A stretch of 6,992 nt of DNA from an uncultured Bacteroidia bacterium (GCA_902796455.1 CADBPH010000319.1:1-6992); one strand, 5' to 3'; shown: positions 1 through 6,953, numbered from the stretch's first letter. A program made the numbers and translations. The notes: generated by a model from the sequence alone, not told the origin.

Positions 1-270
1 GCCGGCGTTTCATTCATGGTCCGGACGGTGGAAATGTTCATCCCGCTCGGGAACCTGGTGAATGTCGAAGAAGAGATCGCCAAGTTGGAGGCGGACCTGA
101 AATATCAGCAAGAATTCCTCCAGTCGGTGCGGAAAAAGCTCGCCAATGAGAACTTCGTAGCGCATGCACCCGAGAAAGTCGTGGCCAACGAGCGGAAAAA
201 AGAGGCAGATTCCCTCTCCAAGATCGAAAGTTACGAATCTCAGCTTAAAGCACTGAGAGGTAATCAATAA
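1..270 (+). CDS. valS: Valyl-tRNA synthetase, C-terminal fragment
   Basis: This is the last 89 codons of a gene that begins before the window; the frame is open from base 1 and ends at TAA 268-270. ValS charges tRNA-Val with valine in the cytoplasm. What is visible is the end of the anticodon-binding region followed by the ValS-specific C-terminal coiled-coil arm, which contacts the tRNA. The residues GNLVNVEEEIAKLEADL open the arm, a long charged helix follows, and the conserved turn NFVAHAPEKVVANER precedes a second Lys/Glu-rich helix ending in LKALRGNQ. That helix-turn-helix with the F-x-x-x-AP-x-x-V signature is characteristic of ValS. The catalytic HIGH and KMSKS parts lie outside the window. 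The ATG at codon 6 is internal and is not a start. The next gene starts 33 bp downstream on the same strand. Confidence 0.93.
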   Translation, partial: AGVSFMVRTVEMFIPLGNLVNVEEEIAKLEADLKYQQEFLQSVRKKLANENFVAHAPEKVVANERKKEADSLSKIESYESQLKALRGNQ

Positions 271-303
271 AACAAAATAGTTATTTGCTATAACATTTTT
301 GTT
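271..303 (+). repeat. Imperfect inverted repeat filling the valS-thioesterase spacer
   Basis: The 33 bases between the valS stop and the next ATG form one imperfect hairpin. AACAAAA (271-277) pairs with TTTTGTT (297-303) and GTTAT (280-284) pairs with ATAAC (290-294). A symmetric two-by-two mismatch separates the two stems, and the loop is TTGCT. Only two of the 12 pairs are G-C, so the structure is weak. The T-run at 296-300 is mostly part of the 3' arm, so it does not look like a classical terminator. It could be a weak terminator, an initiation-region structure, or chance in A/T-rich DNA. Confidence 0.4.
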
Positions 304-717
304 ATGATGTATTTTGAGCTGAAATTCCCGGTTCGGTACTATGAAACCGACCAAATGGGGGTCGTCCATCACTCCAATTATATCCGGTATTTCGAATGTG
401 CCCGGAACGGGATGATGGCGGACGGCGGATACCCGATCGAGCAGTGCGAAGCGGAGGGGGTGACCATCCCGATTGTCTCCGTAGAGTGCAAATACCGGTA
501 TCCCGCCCGGATGGGCGATGTCCTGACGGTAACGGCTTCCATTGAGAAAGTCCCGCTGGCCAAACTGGTCATCCGGCAGACCGTCTCCAATCAAGACGGC
601 AAACTCTGTGCGGAGGGGAGCGTCACCCTTGGATTCCTGAACAAGGAAACGGGCCGCCCGGTAGCCTGTCCGCAGAAACTGGCCGACCTGATCGAAAAAC
701 GGCTTTCCGACAGATGA
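304..717 (+). CDS. Acyl-CoA thioesterase, YbgC/FadM-type hotdog fold (4HBT family)
   Basis: This 137-residue protein has the usual size of a single-domain 4HBT thioesterase, which hydrolyses acyl-CoA thioesters in the cytoplasm. The N-terminal block VRYYETDQMGVVHHSNYIRYFE (residues 10-31) matches the family pattern D-x-x-G-V-V-x-H-x-x-Y. Asp16 is the expected catalytic residue, with His23, Asn25 and Tyr26 alongside, followed by the hotdog helix. Beta strands make up the rest (VSVECKYRYPARMGD, LTVTASIEKV, AEGSVTLGFLN). ATGs at 304 and 307 are both possible starts; 304 is used here. No Shine-Dalgarno sequence is present. The stop TGA (715-717) overlaps the ABC-F start ATG (714-716) as ATGA, so translation of the two is probably coupled. 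The acyl substrate cannot be read from the sequence. In proteobacteria YbgC is linked to tol-pal, but no tol genes are seen here. Confidence 0.88.
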   Translation: MMYFELKFPVRYYETDQMGVVHHSNYIRYFECARNGMMADGGYPIEQCEAEGVTIPIVSVECKYRYPARMGDVLTVTASIEKVPLAKLVIRQTVSNQDGKLCAEGSVTLGFLNKETGRPVACPQKLADLIEKRLSDR

Positions 718-2639
718 TCTCCCTGGGCAATATCACCGTTGCCTACGGCGGTTTCACGCTGTTGGATCATGTCAGTTTCCACATCAGCGAGAATGACAAG
801 ATCGGCCTGGTCGGGAAAAACGGTGCGGGCAAGTCAACCATCATGAAGATGATCTGCGGCCTGCAGTCGCCCACATCCGGACAGATAGACAAGCCGTCCG
901 GTATCCGGATCGGATATTTGCCCCAAATCATGGAACACCACAAGGGACGGACTGTCCTGGAGGAAACCATGACGGTCTTCCAAGCGGTTTCCGATATGGA
1001 GGCCGAGATTTCCCGGATTAATGAGCAGCTCCTGGAAAGGACTGATTATGAATCGGAAGAATATGCTCACTTGATTCAAAGGTTGGGCGAGTTGAACGAC
1101 GTCCTTGCCATGGAGCATTCCGATCCTCCGACCGTCCGTGCGGAAAAAACCTTGCTGGGGCTGGGGTTCCGGGATGCGGATTTCTCCCGCAAAACCGAGA
1201 CTTTCAGCCAGGGTTGGAACATGCGCATCGAGCTGGCCAAAATCCTCCTGTCCGACCCGGAAGTCCTGCTGCTGGACGAGCCGACCAATCACCTGGATAT
1301 CGAATCGATCGAGTGGCTGGAAGACTACCTGAAAAGTTTCCGAGGGTCTTTGTTGCTGGTTTCTCACGACCGTCGTTTCCTGGACACGGTTACGAATCGG
1401 ACCGTGGAGATTCTGCTGGGACGCATCCATGATTATAAAGTTCCTTACAGCCAATATGTTGAGCTGAGGAAAGAGCGGATGGCGCAGCAAATGGCCGCTT
1501 ATGAGAACCAGCAGCGCATGATTGAGAAAACGGAGGACTTCATCGCCCGTTTCCGCTATAAACCCACGAAATCGAACCAGGTCCAGTCCCGGATCAAGGC
1601 TTTGGAGAAAATCGAGCGCATCGAAGTGGATGAAACCGACAATGCGACGCTTCGTGTCAAGTTTCCGCCGGCACCCCGCAGCGGGGATGTCGTCTTCAAG
1701 GCTGTCGACTTGGCCGCAGGTTATCCCGGCAAGACCGTTTTCACGGGCGCAGACATTGAGATCGCCCGGGGAGAAAAGGTGGCCCTGATCGGGCGGAACG
1801 GAGAAGGCAAGACGACGTTGATGCGCTTGATAATGGGGCAGTTGAGCCCACTGGAAGGGAGCGCCCGGATCGGATTCAATGTCAAGATCGGGTACTATGC
1901 CCAGAATCAGGAGGATACCCTGGATGGCAGCCTTACGGTCTATGAAACCTTGGACCGGGTGGCTGTCGGGGATATCCGCTCGAAACTGCGGGATCTCCTG
2001 GCTGAATTCCTCTTCCGCGGGGAAGATATCGACAAGAAGGTATCCGTGCTCAGCGGCGGGGAACGGGCCCGCCTGGCCATGGCGCGCCTGATGCTGGAGC
2101 CTTATAATGTCCTGGCCCTGGATGAGCCGACCAACCACATGGATATCCGCTCGAAAGATATTCTCAAACAGGCGCTTGCCGCTTATGATGGTACGCTGAT
2201 TGTAGTATCCCATGACCGGGATTTCCTGGACGGCCTCGTCGGAAAATTGTATGAGTTCCGGGATGGCCGTGTCAAGGAGCACCTCGGGAGCGTCCAAGAT
2301 TTCCTGGACAGACGGAAACTGCAGAGTTTAAGTGAGTTGGAACGCCGTTTCCCGGTCAAGGCCCCGGCTCCGGCACCGGAAGTCCCGGTGGCGCGGGAAG
2401 AATTCCGCCAGCGGCGGATTCTTTCACGGGAAGAGAAGAAGCTCCGCAGCCGCATTGATTTCTTGGAGAAGGAAATCGCCAAGACGGAAGACCGGATGAA
2501 ACAGATTGAAGCCCAGCTGGCTTCTCCCGGTCCTGAAACGGATGTCATGGAGCTGACCCGCTCATACTTGGAAGACAAGCGGGATTTGGACGCCCGGATT
2601 CAGGAATGGGAAACCCTGATGGAAAAAATGGAAGAATAA
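714..2639 (+). CDS. ABC-F family ATPase (ribosome-associated type, Uup/YheS-like)
   Basis: This is a 641-residue protein with two ABC ATPase domains and no membrane segments, the ABC-F layout. Such proteins act on ribosomes (translation factors or ribosome protection) and do not transport. Domain 1 has Walker A GKNGAGKST (34-42), a variant signature FSQGW (164-168), Walker B LLLDEPTNHLD (185-195) and switch His218. A charged helical linker (about 240-310), the ABC_tran_Xtn segment that reaches the peptidyl-transferase region in known members, joins the domains. Domain 2 has Walker A GRNGEGKTT (360-368), the standard signature LSGGE (446-450), Walker B LALDEPTNHMD (467-477) and His500. A Pro/Ala-rich spacer (548-558) leads to a C-terminal coiled coil (about 565-641), as in Uup. 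Both catalytic glutamates (189, 471) are intact. The start is fixed by the ATGA overlap with the thioesterase. An antibiotic-resistance role cannot be inferred; a general translation or ribosome-assembly role is more likely. Confidence 0.93.
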   Translation: MISLGNITVAYGGFTLLDHVSFHISENDKIGLVGKNGAGKSTIMKMICGLQSPTSGQIDKPSGIRIGYLPQIMEHHKGRTVLEETMTVFQAVSDMEAEISRINEQLLERTDYESEEYAHLIQRLGELNDVLAMEHSDPPTVRAEKTLLGLGFRDADFSRKTETFSQGWNMRIELAKILLSDPEVLLLDEPTNHLDIESIEWLEDYLKSFRGSLLLVSHDRRFLDTVTNRTVEILLGRIHDYKVPYSQYVELRKERMAQQMAAYENQQRMIEKTEDFIARFRYKPTKSNQVQSRIKALEKIERIEVDETDNATLRVKFPPAPRSGDVVFKAVDLAAGYPGKTVFTGADIEIARGEKVALIGRNGEGKTTLMRLIMGQLSPLEGSARIGFNVKIGYYAQNQEDTLDGSLTVYETLDRVAVGDIRSKLRDLLAEFLFRGEDIDKKVSVLSGGERARLAMARLMLEPYNVLALDEPTNHMDIRSKDILKQALAAYDGTLIVVSHDRDFLDGLVGKLYEFRDGRVKEHLGSVQDFLDRRKLQSLSELERRFPVKAPAPAPEVPVAREEFRQRRILSREEKKLRSRIDFLEKEIAKTEDRMKQIEAQLASPGPETDVMELTRSYLEDKRDLDARIQEWETLMEKMEE

Positions 2640-2675
2640 GAAGCTGTAATTCAGCCATTAAAACCGAATATCATT

Positions 2676-3584
2676 ATGAAAAAAGCAATCTTGATGCTGG
2701 CCGCCGCTCTCTGCCTGGAGGCATCGCTGGGGGCGCAGACAATTACCCGGAACAAGGATTTCGCATCGTTTGACGACATCCAGGTGTCCAATGCATTCCA
2801 GGTCAAACTGGTGGAAAGCAACAGCTATTTGGCGGAATGGACGGTGGACGGTAACCTGGAGGAATATGTGGACATTTACCTCCGGGGAAAGACCCTGTAT
2901 ATCGGCCTGAATGAGAAATCGATGCCCAAGGAACTGGCCAAATCCCTCAAGGCCAAGGGAGCGTCTCCCGTGCTGCGTGTTACGGTCAGTGCACCGTCCA
3001 TCAGCACCCTCAATGTCAGCGAAAATGCTGTCTTCGATGCGCCCGGTTTCACGATCAAGACCCAGCAGTTCAGCCTTTTCGCCGGGGACAACGCCAAGAT
3101 CGCCAGCCTGACGGTATCCGCCCGGAAACTGAATGTCAATCTGTCGAAGAAAGCCGCTGCGACTGTTTCCGCGGAAACCCCCGACATTTCGCTCCAGACC
3201 GAGAATTCATCCCTTTTGAACCTGACGCATACTTCGGATAAAATGGACATGGCCTTGTCCGGATCTTCTTCCATCAATGCGAACGGGAATTGCAAGGAAC
3301 TGCATATCTCGGCCAAGGGATCCTCCAAGGCAACTGTCGCCGGAAGGGGAGAAACGCTGGAAATCGACGGCCAGGGTGCTTCCAGCATCGATGCCATCAA
3401 TTTCACGGTTCTGGAAGCGACTGCCAACATGAACAACGGTTCGTTCTGGGTGAACGCCACGGCGGATCTGAACCTGGACCTCAAGGGAGGCAGCGAAGTG
3501 GTCTTCGCCAGCAAACCGGATGTGAATATCATCAATGTCGTGAAGTCTTCGGTAATCCGCTACGAGAACGCGAAAAAGAAATAA
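2676..3584 (+). CDS. Secreted DUF2807 (GIN-domain) beta-rich protein
   Basis: This is a 302-residue exported protein of unknown function. The N-terminus MKKAILMLAAALCLEASLGA followed by Q21 is a signal peptide with a likely cleavage after Ala20. Cys13 sits after Leu in the hydrophobic core and does not make a good lipobox, so a soluble periplasmic or surface product is more likely than a lipoprotein. The mature part opens with FASFDDIQVSNAFQVKLVES (29-48), the DUF2807 entry motif. Short beta-strand repeats follow. From about 190 to 280 a turn motif rich in Gly and Ser recurs roughly every 17-21 residues (G196, G215, G234, G255, G272), which suggests stacked beta-helix rungs. The family is common in Bacteroidota and is often labelled as a putative adhesin head, but no function is established. 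The ABC-F gene ends 36 bp upstream and the dipeptidase starts 5 bp downstream. No promoter is evident in the 36-bp gap. Confidence 0.85.
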   Translation: MKKAILMLAAALCLEASLGAQTITRNKDFASFDDIQVSNAFQVKLVESNSYLAEWTVDGNLEEYVDIYLRGKTLYIGLNEKSMPKELAKSLKAKGASPVLRVTVSAPSISTLNVSENAVFDAPGFTIKTQQFSLFAGDNAKIASLTVSARKLNVNLSKKAAATVSAETPDISLQTENSSLLNLTHTSDKMDMALSGSSSINANGNCKELHISAKGSSKATVAGRGETLEIDGQGASSIDAINFTVLEATANMNNGSFWVNATADLNLDLKGGSEVVFASKPDVNIINVVKSSVIRYENAKKK

Positions 3585-3589
3585 GCACC

Positions 3590-4672
3590 ATGTTCGTTCT
3601 CGATTCGCACTGCGATACCCCTTCCCAGATCATGCGCCTGCGTGATTTGGGAAAGGATAATCCTTTGGCGCAGGTGGATTTCCCAAAGCTGCATGCCGGC
3701 GGCGTCGATGCGAGTTTTTTCGCCCTGTATACCCCGGCAAGCCTTTCGATGGAGGATGCCACCCACCACGCGACGGACATGCTGAACCGCCTTCAGGAGT
3801 GTTTGCGGGCCCATTCGGATTCCGTCATCCTGGCCACCGATCCGGATGAACTGGAAATCAATAAGAAACAGGGACTTGTGTCGATTCTCATCGGCATGGA
3901 AAACGGGTCTCCGATCCAGCAGTCCATCCCTTTGCTGCAGTATTTTTTCCGGCAGGGAGTCCGGTATCTTACCCTGACGCATAACGGAGACAATGCACTG
4001 GCGGACAGTGCGGCCGAGGGAACCCGCTGGGGCGGCCTCAGTCCGTTCGGCCGGGAGGTGGTCCGCGAAATGAACCGGTTGGGGATGATTGTCGACCTGG
4101 CCCATGCCTCCGACAAGACATTCTATGACTGCCTGGAGGTCTCTGAAACGCCTGTTGTTTCAACGCATTCCTGCTGCCGTGCCCTGGCCGGGCATCGCCG
4201 GAATATGTCGGATGAAATGCTGCGCGCCTTGCGCGACCAGGGCGGGGTCATCCAGATTAATTTCTACCCCGTGTTTCTGTCCGATTCCTTTGCAAAGACC
4301 TATTCCCGGATCGAGGATGAAGTGGATGCGGCGGAAAACCGCTTCATTGCAGCCCCGTCTGACATGGAGGCCGTTCAGGGGTGGCATCGGATGCAGGAAA
4401 AGCTTCTGGCCATGGACCGGCCGTCCTACCGGGATGTCGTCGACCATATCGATCATGCCGTATCCGTCGCAGGAATCGACCATGTCGGGATCGGTTCGGA
4501 TTTCGACGGGATTACCGTTGCCCCCAAGGGGCTTGAAGACGTATCGAAAATCGGCGTTATTTTCGAAGAAATGCGCCGGAGAGGGTATGCTGAAGACGAG
4601 ATCGCCAAGGTGGCCGGAGGGAATTTCCTCAGGGTCTTTTCGGAAGTCAAACGGCTGTCTCGCGCCGGATGA
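3590..4672 (+). CDS. M19 family dipeptidase (renal/membrane dipeptidase type), cytosolic
   Basis: This 360-residue zinc-dependent dipeptidase of the TIM-barrel M19 family hydrolyses dipeptides. The metal ligands can be placed by comparison with human renal dipeptidase: the H-x-D pair His7 and Asp9 in LDSHCDTP, bridging Glu104 in GMENG, His172 in VDLAHAS and His193 in STHS. Substrate-binding equivalents are His131 (LTLTHN), Arg204 (GHRRN) and Asp304 (GSDFDG). Spacing between E104 and H131 (27) and between H172 and H193 (21) equals that in the human enzyme. The frame stays open 300 bases upstream inside the previous gene. ATG 3590 was chosen because it puts H-x-D at residues 7-9 and sits 5 bp after the previous stop. 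No signal peptide or anchor is visible, so the enzyme should act in the cytoplasm, possibly on imported dipeptides. Exact substrate preference (including D-amino acid dipeptides) is not readable. The 3' end overlaps cinA on the other strand by 26 bp. Confidence 0.92.
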   Translation: MFVLDSHCDTPSQIMRLRDLGKDNPLAQVDFPKLHAGGVDASFFALYTPASLSMEDATHHATDMLNRLQECLRAHSDSVILATDPDELEINKKQGLVSILIGMENGSPIQQSIPLLQYFFRQGVRYLTLTHNGDNALADSAAEGTRWGGLSPFGREVVREMNRLGMIVDLAHASDKTFYDCLEVSETPVVSTHSCCRALAGHRRNMSDEMLRALRDQGGVIQINFYPVFLSDSFAKTYSRIEDEVDAAENRFIAAPSDMEAVQGWHRMQEKLLAMDRPSYRDVVDHIDHAVSVAGIDHVGIGSDFDGITVAPKGLEDVSKIGVIFEEMRRRGYAEDEIAKVAGGNFLRVFSEVKRLSRAG

Positions 4673-5912
4673 CCTCCAGCAGGAAAAACAGCGCAGAAGC
4701 AGCGAAACGCTCGATATTCCTCTTCCTGTCGTTATGGAAGAGGAATTTTTTTGTCTGCGTTCCAAGTGCGGAACTGACTGCGACCCAAACGGTTCCTTCC
4801 GGATTCGTCCCATCGCCGCCTCCCGGTCCGGCCAGCCCGGTCGTTGAGACGGAAAAGTCGCTGCCGGTGATCTTCCGGACCCCTTCCGCCATGGCTGCCG
4901 CCACTTCACTGCTGACAACGCCGTACTTTTCAATGGTTTCCGGCGGTACGCCCAGCACTTTTTCCTTGACGGGTACGGCATACGAGGTGACGGAGCCCAG
5001 ATAGTAGGCCGATGAGCCCGGGACGGTCGTCAACAGGTGGGAAATCTCACCTCCCGTGCATGATTCTGCCGCACTGAGAGTCTTGCCGGTTGCTTTCAGG
5101 ATTTCTCCGATGACATGCTCAAGCCGGTCTTCCTGTTCGGCGTAGATGGTATCGCCGAGGATATCTTTCAGGCGGGAGATCTGCTCTTGCATCCGACGGT
5201 CGTCATCCTGGGCGTTCCCGCCGTAAATGGAAAGGCGTAACTTGACGCCTGTCAGCGGATTGGGAAGATAGGCGAGATGCATGTCTTCCGGAAGCGCATC
5301 TTCCCAAGAGGCGATTTTCTCGGCCAGGGCGGATTCTGCGATCCCGAAAGTCATGATGTTCCGGTGGCGGATGTCCTGCAGGGCGGGATGATGCCGGCGG
5401 ATGTCTTCCAGAACATCCGGAAGGGCGCCGAGCGTTTCGAACGGAACGCCGGGCATGGAATAAAGGGTTTTTCCGGAAGTCCCGATCCGGAAGACCATGA
5501 TCGGCGCCGTGCCTTTTTTGTTCGGAATCACTTCACAGGTGTCCGGGACGCTGGCTTGCAGGCGGTTGACCTCCATCATGTCCAATCCCCGGGACGCGAG
5601 GATCTCGTGGATAATGGCCAGTTGAGCGGCATCCATCCGGTACCCCGTGCTGCCCGTCAGATCGGCGAGCGCTTGTTTCGTAATGTCATCCCGGGTCGGT
5701 CCCAAACCGCCTGTTACGATGACGATATCATTGTTTTCCAATTCGTTGCGAAGTGTGGATACAATCTCGTCATGCTGATCTCCGATGGAGACCATGTGGT
5801 TGATCTTGATGCCGATGGAGCCCAGGGAACGGGCGATGGCGGAGGAATTGGTATCGACAATCTGGCCGATGAGGATTTCATCGCCGATCGTGCAGATGGA
5901 AGCAGCGGTCAT
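4647..5912 (-). CDS. cinA: CinA: MoCF-like domain fused to nicotinamide-nucleotide amidase (NMN deamidase)
   Basis: This 421-residue protein has the full-length CinA architecture. The N-terminal MoaB/MogA-like (COG1058) domain shows GDEILIGQIVDTN (10-22), VTGGLGPTRDD (66-76) and MPGVP (153-157); this domain has ADP-ribose pyrophosphatase activity in characterised members. The C-terminal PncC-like domain, which deamidates NMN to nicotinate mononucleotide in pyridine-nucleotide recycling, shows AESCTGG (282-288), a Y-x4-K pair at Tyr311/Lys316 aligning with YSNEAK of E. coli PncC, GLAGPGGGD (359-367), PEGTVWVA (371-378) and DR (395-396). The name comes from competence induction in streptococci; a competence role here is not implied. 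ATG at 5912-5910 lies 6 bp after the pyrD stop, with only A/T-rich bases as leader, so it is probably co-transcribed with pyrD. Its 3' end overlaps the convergent dipeptidase gene, and its codons carry that operon's terminator. I found no terminator for cinA itself. Confidence 0.94.
   Translation of the reverse strand: MTAASICTIGDEILIGQIVDTNSSAIARSLGSIGIKINHMVSIGDQHDEIVSTLRNELENNDIVIVTGGLGPTRDDITKQALADLTGSTGYRMDAAQLAIIHEILASRGLDMMEVNRLQASVPDTCEVIPNKKGTAPIMVFRIGTSGKTLYSMPGVPFETLGALPDVLEDIRRHHPALQDIRHRNIMTFGIAESALAEKIASWEDALPEDMHLAYLPNPLTGVKLRLSIYGGNAQDDDRRMQEQISRLKDILGDTIYAEQEDRLEHVIGEILKATGKTLSAAESCTGGEISHLLTTVPGSSAYYLGSVTSYAVPVKEKVLGVPPETIEKYGVVSSEVAAAMAEGVRKITGSDFSVSTTGLAGPGGGDGTNPEGTVWVAVSSALGTQTKKFLFHNDRKRNIERFAASALFFLLEVIRRETAV
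4716..4752 (+). terminator. Intrinsic terminator of the plus-strand genes, inside cinA
   Basis: ATTCCTCTTCC (4716-4726) and GGAAGAGGAAT (4736-4746) form a perfect 11-bp stem with a 9-base loop. T4746-T4752 makes a seven-base T-run, with six Ts after the stem. This is a textbook Rho-independent terminator read on the plus strand, 43 bases after the dipeptidase stop codon. Read on the minus strand, the A-run precedes the hairpin and no T-run follows it, so it should act in one direction only. It lies wholly within cinA codons of about 388-399. Confidence 0.87.
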
Positions 5913-5918
5913 GATAAA

Positions 5919-6953
5919 TTATTTCTGATTCGCAAGATGTTTCTTGATCCGCTGGACCAGCGCGGGCCCCTCATATACAAAACCGGAATAGATTTCGACG
6001 AGGGAGGCACCGGCATCCAGCATTTCTTGCGCCTGCCGGGGGGACATGATTCCTCCGCAGCCGACGATGGGCAGCTTGCCTGCTGTCTTTTCATGGATGT
6101 AGCGGACCATTTCCAGGCTTTTGGGATAGAGTGGAGCACCGGAAAGCCCGCCTTCTCCGATGGCCTTGATTTTCTCCTGGGGGGCAGTCAGCCCGTTCCG
6201 GCTGCGGGTGGTATTGCCGGCCACGATGCCGTCAATGCCGGAGCTCATGGCATACGAGAGGATTTCATCGAGGCTTTCATGGTCGAGATCCGGTGAAAGT
6301 TTCAGCAGTACCGGTTTATAAACATCCATGCCCACCCGTTTGTCCAACAGTTCGTCCATGATATCGGAGAGGTAAGATACATCTTGCAGCGAAGTAAGCC
6401 CCTCTACGTTCGGACAGGAGATGTTGACGACAAAGAAATCCACAAAATCATACAGCATCGTAAAGGCTTGTACATAGTCTTTTACGACTTGAATGCCCTG
6501 GGAGGAGGAATTCTTGGCGATATTCGCCGCCACCAAGCCGCGCGGCCGGTCCGCTTTCAGGTTGGAGATGGCGTGCATGATCCCTTTGTTGTTGATTCCC
6601 ATCCGGTTGATCAGCGCCTTGTCTTTGGGGAGGCGGAAGAGCCGCGGTTTGGGCCTCCCGTCCTGAGGCTGTGGAGTCAGCGAACCGATTTCCATGAAAG
6701 AGAATCCGAAGTCTCCCAGATTGTTATAGTAATCACCGTTTTTGTCCAACCCGCCGGCGAGCCCGACCGGAGAAGGAAAACGGAGGCCGAATACTTCCCG
6801 TTCCAGGGAGGGATACTCTTTCCCGTACAGCAAGCGGATGAAGGAACGGGCCAGCATCCCTTTCTGGACACGCCGCAACATCTCCAGCGTGAAGATATGG
6901 GCACGCTCCGGATTCATCCGGAACAGAAAGGGTCTGATCAGCTGTTTGTACAT
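5919..6953 (-). CDS. pyrD: Dihydroorotate dehydrogenase (quinone), class 2
   Basis: This 344-residue protein is the normal length for class 2 PyrD, which oxidises dihydroorotate to orotate in pyrimidine synthesis and passes electrons through FMN to membrane quinone. The N-terminal amphipathic segment MYKQLIRPFLFRMNPERAH (1-19) is the class 2 membrane and quinone-tunnel extension. Visible FMN and orotate motifs are GLAGGLDKNG (64-73, Lys71), EIGSLTP (88-94), NRMGINNKG (116-124), NIAKN (144-148), VNISCPN (176-182, Asn177 and Asn182), KLSPD (218-222), NTT (247-249), GEGGLSG (266-272), GCGGI (298-302) and IYSG (321-324). Residue 180 is Cys where E. coli PyrD has catalytic Ser175; Cys is the base typical of class 1 enzymes. 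No pyrK-like partner is present in the window, which agrees with quinone use. The gene leads a pair with cinA and has a -7 promoter element 19 bp upstream of ATG 6953-6951. Confidence 0.94.
   Translation of the reverse strand: MYKQLIRPFLFRMNPERAHIFTLEMLRRVQKGMLARSFIRLLYGKEYPSLEREVFGLRFPSPVGLAGGLDKNGDYYNNLGDFGFSFMEIGSLTPQPQDGRPKPRLFRLPKDKALINRMGINNKGIMHAISNLKADRPRGLVAANIAKNSSSQGIQVVKDYVQAFTMLYDFVDFFVVNISCPNVEGLTSLQDVSYLSDIMDELLDKRVGMDVYKPVLLKLSPDLDHESLDEILSYAMSSGIDGIVAGNTTRSRNGLTAPQEKIKAIGEGGLSGAPLYPKSLEMVRYIHEKTAGKLPIVGCGGIMSPRQAQEMLDAGASLVEIYSGFVYEGPALVQRIKKHLANQK

Noticed and set aside
294..301. CATTTTTG as a possible -7 promoter element before the thioesterase
   Set aside because: The first consensus base is wrong, no TTG lies at the -33 distance, and the predicted transcript start would fall at or after the ATG.
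834..2297. A 487-codon open frame on the minus strand opposite the ABC-F gene
   Set aside because: It mirrors the ABC-F codons, shows no recognisable domain, and the plus-strand protein has every expected motif. Long antisense frames arise easily in GC-rich coding DNA with few stop-complement codons.
2643..2655. Short GCTG / CAGC hairpin just after the ABC-F stop
   Set aside because: The stem is only 4 bp with no T-run, so it is too weak to call a terminator.
2676..2735. Lipoprotein signal (Cys13) in the DUF2807 protein
   Set aside because: The residue before Cys is Leu, and the hydrophobic core continues to a better signal peptidase I site near Ala20.
3290..3589. A 100-codon in-frame upstream extension of the dipeptidase
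   Set aside because: It overlaps the DUF2807 gene, has no M19 homology, and would push the H-x-D zinc motif to about residue 107, whereas the family carries it near the N-terminus of the domain.
4544..4566. 8-bp inverted repeat TCGAAAAT / ATTTTCGA with a 7-base loop near the dipeptidase 3' end, considered as a cinA terminator
   Set aside because: It is A/T-rich and no T-run follows it on either strand.
5277..6296. A 339-codon open frame on the plus strand opposite cinA and pyrD
   Set aside because: It spans two well-identified minus-strand genes and the junction between them, and its translation is rich in Gly, Asp and His without a family match. It is a codon-bias shadow.
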